A model generated the notes under the pieces. The model saw only the letters and a list, made by a program, of their open reading frames with translations. It searched no databases and was not told where the DNA came from. A stretch of 8,795 nt of DNA from positions 1 to 8,795 of the forward strand of contig SXSX01000135.1 of assembly GCA_005793295.1 (NCBI GenBank), given 5' to 3'. Positions 5,961 to 8,795 of this stretch are shown piece by piece. Origin of the DNA: Burkholderiales bacterium. Its GTDB lineage: Bacteria > Pseudomonadota > Gammaproteobacteria > Burkholderiales > Burkholderiaceae_C. Position 1 is the stretch's first letter; each line of letters starts with the position of its first letter. Made by a program: the position numbers and the translations under genes.

Positions 5961-6938
5961 ATGAGTCTTTATTCACGCATTATCGGCACCGGTAGTTACC
6001 TCCCGCCCCGAAAATTAAGCAATGCCGATCTGGTCGCTGAACTGGCGGCGACCGGCCTTGAAACCTCTGACGATTGGATCGTAGAGCGAACTGGCATTCG
6101 TGCCCGCCATTTCGTGGCAGATGGTGTTTTTAGCAGCGACTTGGCTTTTGAAGCTGCAAAAAATGCCTTGCAAGCTGCTAATCGAAAAGCGCAAGACGTA
6201 GATCTCATTATCGTGGCCACATCCACGCCGGATATGGTTTTCCCTTCTACGGCCTGTATTTTGCAAAATAAATTGGGAGCCAATGGCGGCATTGCTTTTG
6301 ATATGCAGGCGGTTTGTACCGGTTTTGTCTACGCCTTAAGTGTGGCCGATTCGATGATCAAAACGGGAGCAGCAAAGTGCGCCTTGGTTGTCGGCTCCGA
6401 AGTCTTTTCGCGGATTCTCGATTTCAAAGACAGAACCACTTGCGTGCTTTTTGGCGATGGCGCGGGCGCTGTTGTTTTAGAGGCCTCTGATACGCCTGGA
6501 ATTTTGGCGAGCGACCTTCATGCGGATGGTAAGCATGTGGGAATTTTGTGTGTTCCTGGCCATGTCTCAGGCGGTGCTGTTACGGGTGATCCCGTTTTAA
6601 AGATGGATGGACAAGCGGTCTTTAAGCTAGCCGTAGGGGTGTTAGAAGATGCGGCCCGCGCTGCTTTAATCAAAGCTGGCAAGACCGAAAAAGATATTGA
6701 TTGGATGATTCCTCACCAAGCCAATATTCGAATCATGCAAAGTACCGCAAAAAAGTTGAAGCTACCGATGGATAAAGTGATCGTGACGGTTGACCAGCAC
6801 GGCAACACCTCTGCCGCTTCTATTCCGCTTGCATTGGATTACGGCGTGCGAAATGGAAAAATCAAGCCCGGTCAAACGTTGTTGCTTGAAGGCGTTGGAG
6901 GTGGTTTCACCTGGGGCGCGGTTATTCTGAATCTTTGA
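5961..6938 (+). CDS. fabH: Beta-ketoacyl-ACP synthase III
   Basis: FabH performs the first condensation of type II fatty acid synthesis, joining acetyl-CoA to malonyl-ACP to give acetoacetyl-ACP. The 325-residue protein has the complete thiolase-fold catalytic triad: Cys119 in AVCTGF, His252 in IPHQANIRI and Asn282 in HGNTSAAS. The His-Asn spacing of 30 equals that of E. coli FabH. GTGSYLPP (9-16) and WIVERTGIRARH (39-50) are typical N-terminal motifs, and GVGGGFTWGAV closes the protein. ATG 5961 is supported by the family N terminus. The only Shine-Dalgarno-like string, GAAGG (5940-5944), is 16 bases away, unusually far. It is 24 nt after plsX and 10 nt before fabD. Confidence 0.96.
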   Translation: MSLYSRIIGTGSYLPPRKLSNADLVAELAATGLETSDDWIVERTGIRARHFVADGVFSSDLAFEAAKNALQAANRKAQDVDLIIVATSTPDMVFPSTACILQNKLGANGGIAFDMQAVCTGFVYALSVADSMIKTGAAKCALVVGSEVFSRILDFKDRTTCVLFGDGAGAVVLEASDTPGILASDLHADGKHVGILCVPGHVSGGAVTGDPVLKMDGQAVFKLAVGVLEDAARAALIKAGKTEKDIDWMIPHQANIRIMQSTAKKLKLPMDKVIVTVDQHGNTSAASIPLALDYGVRNGKIKPGQTLLLEGVGGGFTWGAVILNL

Positions 6939-6948
6939 TGGACGTTGC

Positions 6949-7899
6949 ATGAAACCGTTTGCATTTATTTTTCCTGGACAAGGCTCGCAGTCTGTGGGCA
7001 TGCTCGATGCGTGGGGCGATCACCCGGTGGTTGCGGAGGTCTTGCAAGAGGCCTCACAGGCGCTGGGCGAAGACTTGGCCAAACTGATCCATGAAGGCCC
7101 CAAAGAGTCCTTAGCCTTAACCACCAATACCCAGCCCGTGATGTTGGTCGCGGGTGTCGCCGCGTACCGGGTCTGGATGGCCGAAGTGGGTACTGCACCA
7201 GTTGCGGTTGCCGGGCATTCGCTGGGCGAGTATTCGGCTTTGGTGGCCGCCGGTGTTTTGACCCTGAGCCAAGCAGCCCCTTTGGTGCGCTTGCGTGCCC
7301 AAGCCATGCAAGATGCCGTTCCTGTGGGCGTTGGCGCAATGGCTGCGATTTTGGGTATGGAGGCACAACGTGTCATCGAAGGTTGCGCGGAGGTGACCCA
7401 TTCTTTCGGGGAAGGTTCTGCTGAAATTGTAGAAGCGGTGAACTTCAATGACCCAGCGCAGACAGTGATTGCCGGAAGCAAGGCGGCATTAGAAAAAGCC
7501 TGTGACGTACTCAAAGCCAACGGCGCAAAACGCGCTTTGCCTTTGCCCGTGTCAGCACCGTTTCATTCCCGTTTAATGCAACCTGCCGCCGAAAAATTAC
7601 GCACCCGCTTGTCTGATATTCAGATCGCTGCGCCACAAATCAAATTAGTCAACAACATTGACGTGGCCGTGGAGTCTGATCCTGATCGGATTCGAGACGC
7701 GCTCTACAGGCAGGCCTTTGGCCCGGTCCGCTGGGTGCAATGCATTCAAGCGATCGAGGCACTTGGTGTGTCCGAATTGGTAGAGTGTGGGCCTGGTAAG
7801 GTTCTGACAGGAATGGTCAAGCGCATTGCGCCTGCGCTGAACGGTTTTGCGTTGTTGGACCCAGCGAGCCTAATAGAGATCAAGGAGGCATTGTCATGA
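6949..7899 (+). CDS. fabD: Malonyl-CoA:ACP transacylase
   Basis: FabD moves malonyl from CoA to acyl carrier protein, supplying the extender unit for FabH and later synthases. The 316 residues cover the whole family. Visible are FPGQGSQ (8-14) with the oxyanion glutamine, the nucleophile Ser91 in GHSLGEYSAL, Arg116 in RLRAQAMQ that holds the malonyl carboxylate, His206 in SAPFHSRLM completing the catalytic dyad, and GPGKVLTGM near the C terminus. ATG 6949 is 10 nt after the fabH stop, with GGA at 6940-6942 as a short Shine-Dalgarno. Its stop overlaps the fabG start as ATGA, so the two are probably translated together. Confidence 0.96.
   Translation: MKPFAFIFPGQGSQSVGMLDAWGDHPVVAEVLQEASQALGEDLAKLIHEGPKESLALTTNTQPVMLVAGVAAYRVWMAEVGTAPVAVAGHSLGEYSALVAAGVLTLSQAAPLVRLRAQAMQDAVPVGVGAMAAILGMEAQRVIEGCAEVTHSFGEGSAEIVEAVNFNDPAQTVIAGSKAALEKACDVLKANGAKRALPLPVSAPFHSRLMQPAAEKLRTRLSDIQIAAPQIKLVNNIDVAVESDPDRIRDALYRQAFGPVRWVQCIQAIEALGVSELVECGPGKVLTGMVKRIAPALNGFALLDPASLIEIKEALS
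7882..7888 (+). promoter_or_regulatory. Strong Shine-Dalgarno of fabG
   Basis: AAGGAGG, a near-perfect anti-16S match, lies within the last codons of fabD and seven bases before the fabG ATG. It is the strongest ribosome binding site in the window and fixes the fabG start. It allows new initiation in addition to coupling from fabD. Confidence 0.85.
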
Positions 7900-8642
7900 G
7901 CTCCATTCAATTTGAAGGTCAAGTGGCCTTGGTCACAGGAGCATCGCGCGGTATTGGCGCTGCGATTGCTTTGGAGCTGGCAAAGCAGGGTCTGAAGGTC
8001 GTTGGAACAGCGACAACGCCACAAGGCGCAAACAAAGTCCACAGCGCACTCTCCGCATTTTCGGGGTGCTCTGGGCACGTACTTGATGTCACCGATGGAG
8101 CGGCGGTCGAAGCATTGGTGGATGCCGTAGTTAAAGAGCAGGGCAGCTTACATATATTGGTGAACAACGCTGGAATTACCCGCGATACCTTGGCGATGCG
8201 CATGAAAGATGAGGATTGGGACGCCGTTATGGACGCCAATTTGAAAGGTGTTTTTCGCATGAGCCGAGCCGTGGTGCGAACCATGATGAAGCAGCGCTAT
8301 GGTCGGATTATTAACATTACGTCGGTCGTTGGTGCCTCGGGCAACCCTGGTCAGGCAAACTATGCGGCAGCGAAAGCCGGGGTTGCCGGGATGACCCGGG
8401 CTTTGGCCCGTGAACTGGGCTCACGCAACATCACTGTCAATTGCATCGCCCCCGGATTCATTGAAACCGACATGACAGCGGGGTTGGCGGCGGCGCAACA
8501 GGAAGCCTTACAAAACCAAATTCCATTAGGGTACCTCGGAAAACCCCAAGACATTGCGAACGCAGTGGTCTATCTGGCGTCCCCGGGGGCGTCGTATGTC
8601 ACTGGCCAAGAGCTGCATGTCAACGGTGGCATGTACATGTAA
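7896..8642 (+). CDS. fabG: 3-oxoacyl-ACP reductase
   Basis: FabG reduces 3-ketoacyl-ACP to 3-hydroxyacyl-ACP with NADPH, the first reductive step of each elongation cycle. It is a 248-residue classical short-chain dehydrogenase, the normal FabG length. The Rossmann cofactor motif is TGASRGIG (14-21), and NNAG is at 90-93. The catalytic tetrad is complete with Asn115, Ser143, Tyr156 and Lys160 (YAAAK). VTGQELHVNGGMYM at the C terminus is a FabG signature, which with the position between fabD and acpP separates it from other short-chain dehydrogenases. The start at 7896 overlaps the fabD stop by 4 nt. A 107-nt gap with candidate promoters separates it from acpP. Confidence 0.97.
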   Translation: MSSIQFEGQVALVTGASRGIGAAIALELAKQGLKVVGTATTPQGANKVHSALSAFSGCSGHVLDVTDGAAVEALVDAVVKEQGSLHILVNNAGITRDTLAMRMKDEDWDAVMDANLKGVFRMSRAVVRTMMKQRYGRIINITSVVGASGNPGQANYAAAKAGVAGMTRALARELGSRNITVNCIAPGFIETDMTAGLAAAQQEALQNQIPLGYLGKPQDIANAVVYLASPGASYVTGQELHVNGGMYM

Positions 8643-8660
8643 AGTGTGCTCTATTAAAAT
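8632..8660 (+). promoter_or_regulatory. Candidate acpP promoter at the fabG 3' end
   Basis: TGTACA (8632-8637, four of six matches to the -35 consensus) and TAAAAT (8655-8660, five of six matches to TATAAT) are separated by exactly 17 nt, the optimal spacing. The -35 lies in the last fabG codons. A second TAAAAT occurs at 8711-8716, with TTGGAA (8686-8691) at a less favourable 19 nt. A separate acpP promoter is known in E. coli and fits the great abundance of ACP; which box is used here is not decidable by eye. Confidence 0.45.
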
Positions 8661-8709
8661 GCCGATGTGGCCGTTCGGCAGCCTGTTGGAAGGAGACACC
8701 TTCTCCCGG

Positions 8710-8731
8710 GTAAAATTACGGCTTGTTTTAC
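8710..8731 (+). repeat. Inverted repeat in the acpP leader
   Basis: GTAAAA (8710-8715) and TTTTAC (8726-8731) are perfect inverted copies separated by 10 nt. One arm overlaps the second possible -10 box (8711-8716). It could be an operator half-site pair, an mRNA hairpin just before the acpP ribosome binding site, or chance in AT-rich DNA. Confidence 0.3.
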
Positions 8732-8749
8732 AACCCTCAGAGGGAATCC

Positions 8750-8795
8750 ATGAGCGATATTGAAGTACGCGTCAAAAAAATCATTGCCGAGCAAC
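8750..8795 (+). CDS. acpP: Acyl carrier protein, 5' part
   Basis: Fifteen complete codons are visible before the window ends. They encode MSDIEVRVKKIIAEQ, which matches the first helix of type II acyl carrier proteins (E. coli MSTIEERVKKIIGEQ). ACP carries the growing fatty acyl chain on a phosphopantetheine arm and is the substrate carrier for FabD, FabH, FabG and PlsX encoded just upstream. The DSL phosphopantetheine site lies beyond the window. AGAGGGA (8739-8745), four bases before ATG 8750, is a clear Shine-Dalgarno. It follows fabG after 107 nt and probably has its own promoter. Confidence 0.93.
   Translation, partial: MSDIEVRVKKIIAEQ

Noticed and set aside
7020..7520. A 166-codon open frame on the minus strand inside fabD, and a second of 133 codons at 6965-7366
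   Set aside because: Both lie fully antisense to a complete fabD, have low-complexity Ala/Thr/Pro/Arg-rich translations with no recognisable motif, and follow from codon bias of the real gene.
8670..8679. GCCG-TT-CGGC palindrome before acpP
   Set aside because: The two-base loop is too small for a stable RNA hairpin as drawn, and short GC palindromes are common by chance.
1..8795. Hidden mobile, defence or CRISPR system
   Set aside because: I saw no direct-repeat array, no transposase- or integrase-like protein and no gap longer than 130 nt. Every gene belongs to a conserved housekeeping cluster or to the operons beside it.

Overview
The window is an ordinary, densely packed piece of a bacterial chromosome. 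It comes from a betaproteobacterium, most likely order Burkholderiales and plausibly Comamonadaceae. The placement rests on protein style and gene order: rluC, HAD phosphatase, Rieske protein, S49 peptidase, then a minus-strand RsmI-like methylase/Maf pair, then yceD, rpmF, plsX, fabH, fabD, fabG and acpP. I recognised the family from memory and did not search a database, so the placement is an inference. Every long stretch is coding. I see no mobile element, tRNA, rRNA, CRISPR array or phage gene.

Region 1 (1-2551, plus strand) is a tight run: the 3' part of rluC (23S rRNA pseudouridine synthase), a Gph-like HAD phosphatase overlapping it by 41 nt, a small stand-alone Rieske [2Fe-2S] protein 17 nt later, and a membrane-anchored SppA-type S49 peptidase one base after that. 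The spacing suggests one transcript that starts upstream of the window.

Region 2 (2548-3923, minus strand) holds two genes read maf first and then an RsmI-like tetrapyrrole-methylase-fold protein, joined by an ATGA stop/start overlap. The methylase also overlaps the end of sppA by 4 nt in a convergent arrangement. maf is divergent from yceD across only 25 bp.

Region 3 (3949-8795, plus strand) is the classic yceD-rpmF-plsX-fabH-fabD-fabG-acpP cluster, also known from E. coli. It joins ribosome biogenesis (YceD/DUF177, bL32) to phospholipid and fatty acid synthesis. FabD makes malonyl-ACP, FabH condenses it with acetyl-CoA, FabG reduces the beta-keto product, AcpP carries the chains, and PlsX passes finished acyl groups towards phospholipid. 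All expected catalytic residues are present and no gene is broken. The three gaps of 100 nt or more carry the regulatory signals: a TATAAT box and an SD-pairing hairpin before rpmF, a strong terminator-like hairpin between rpmF and plsX, and candidate promoter elements before acpP.

I found no convincing undescribed system. The points most worth a second look are the divergent RsmI paralogue coupled to Maf, the unassigned Rieske protein with an extra cysteine pair, the rpmF-plsX hairpin, and the possible leaderless start of yceD.
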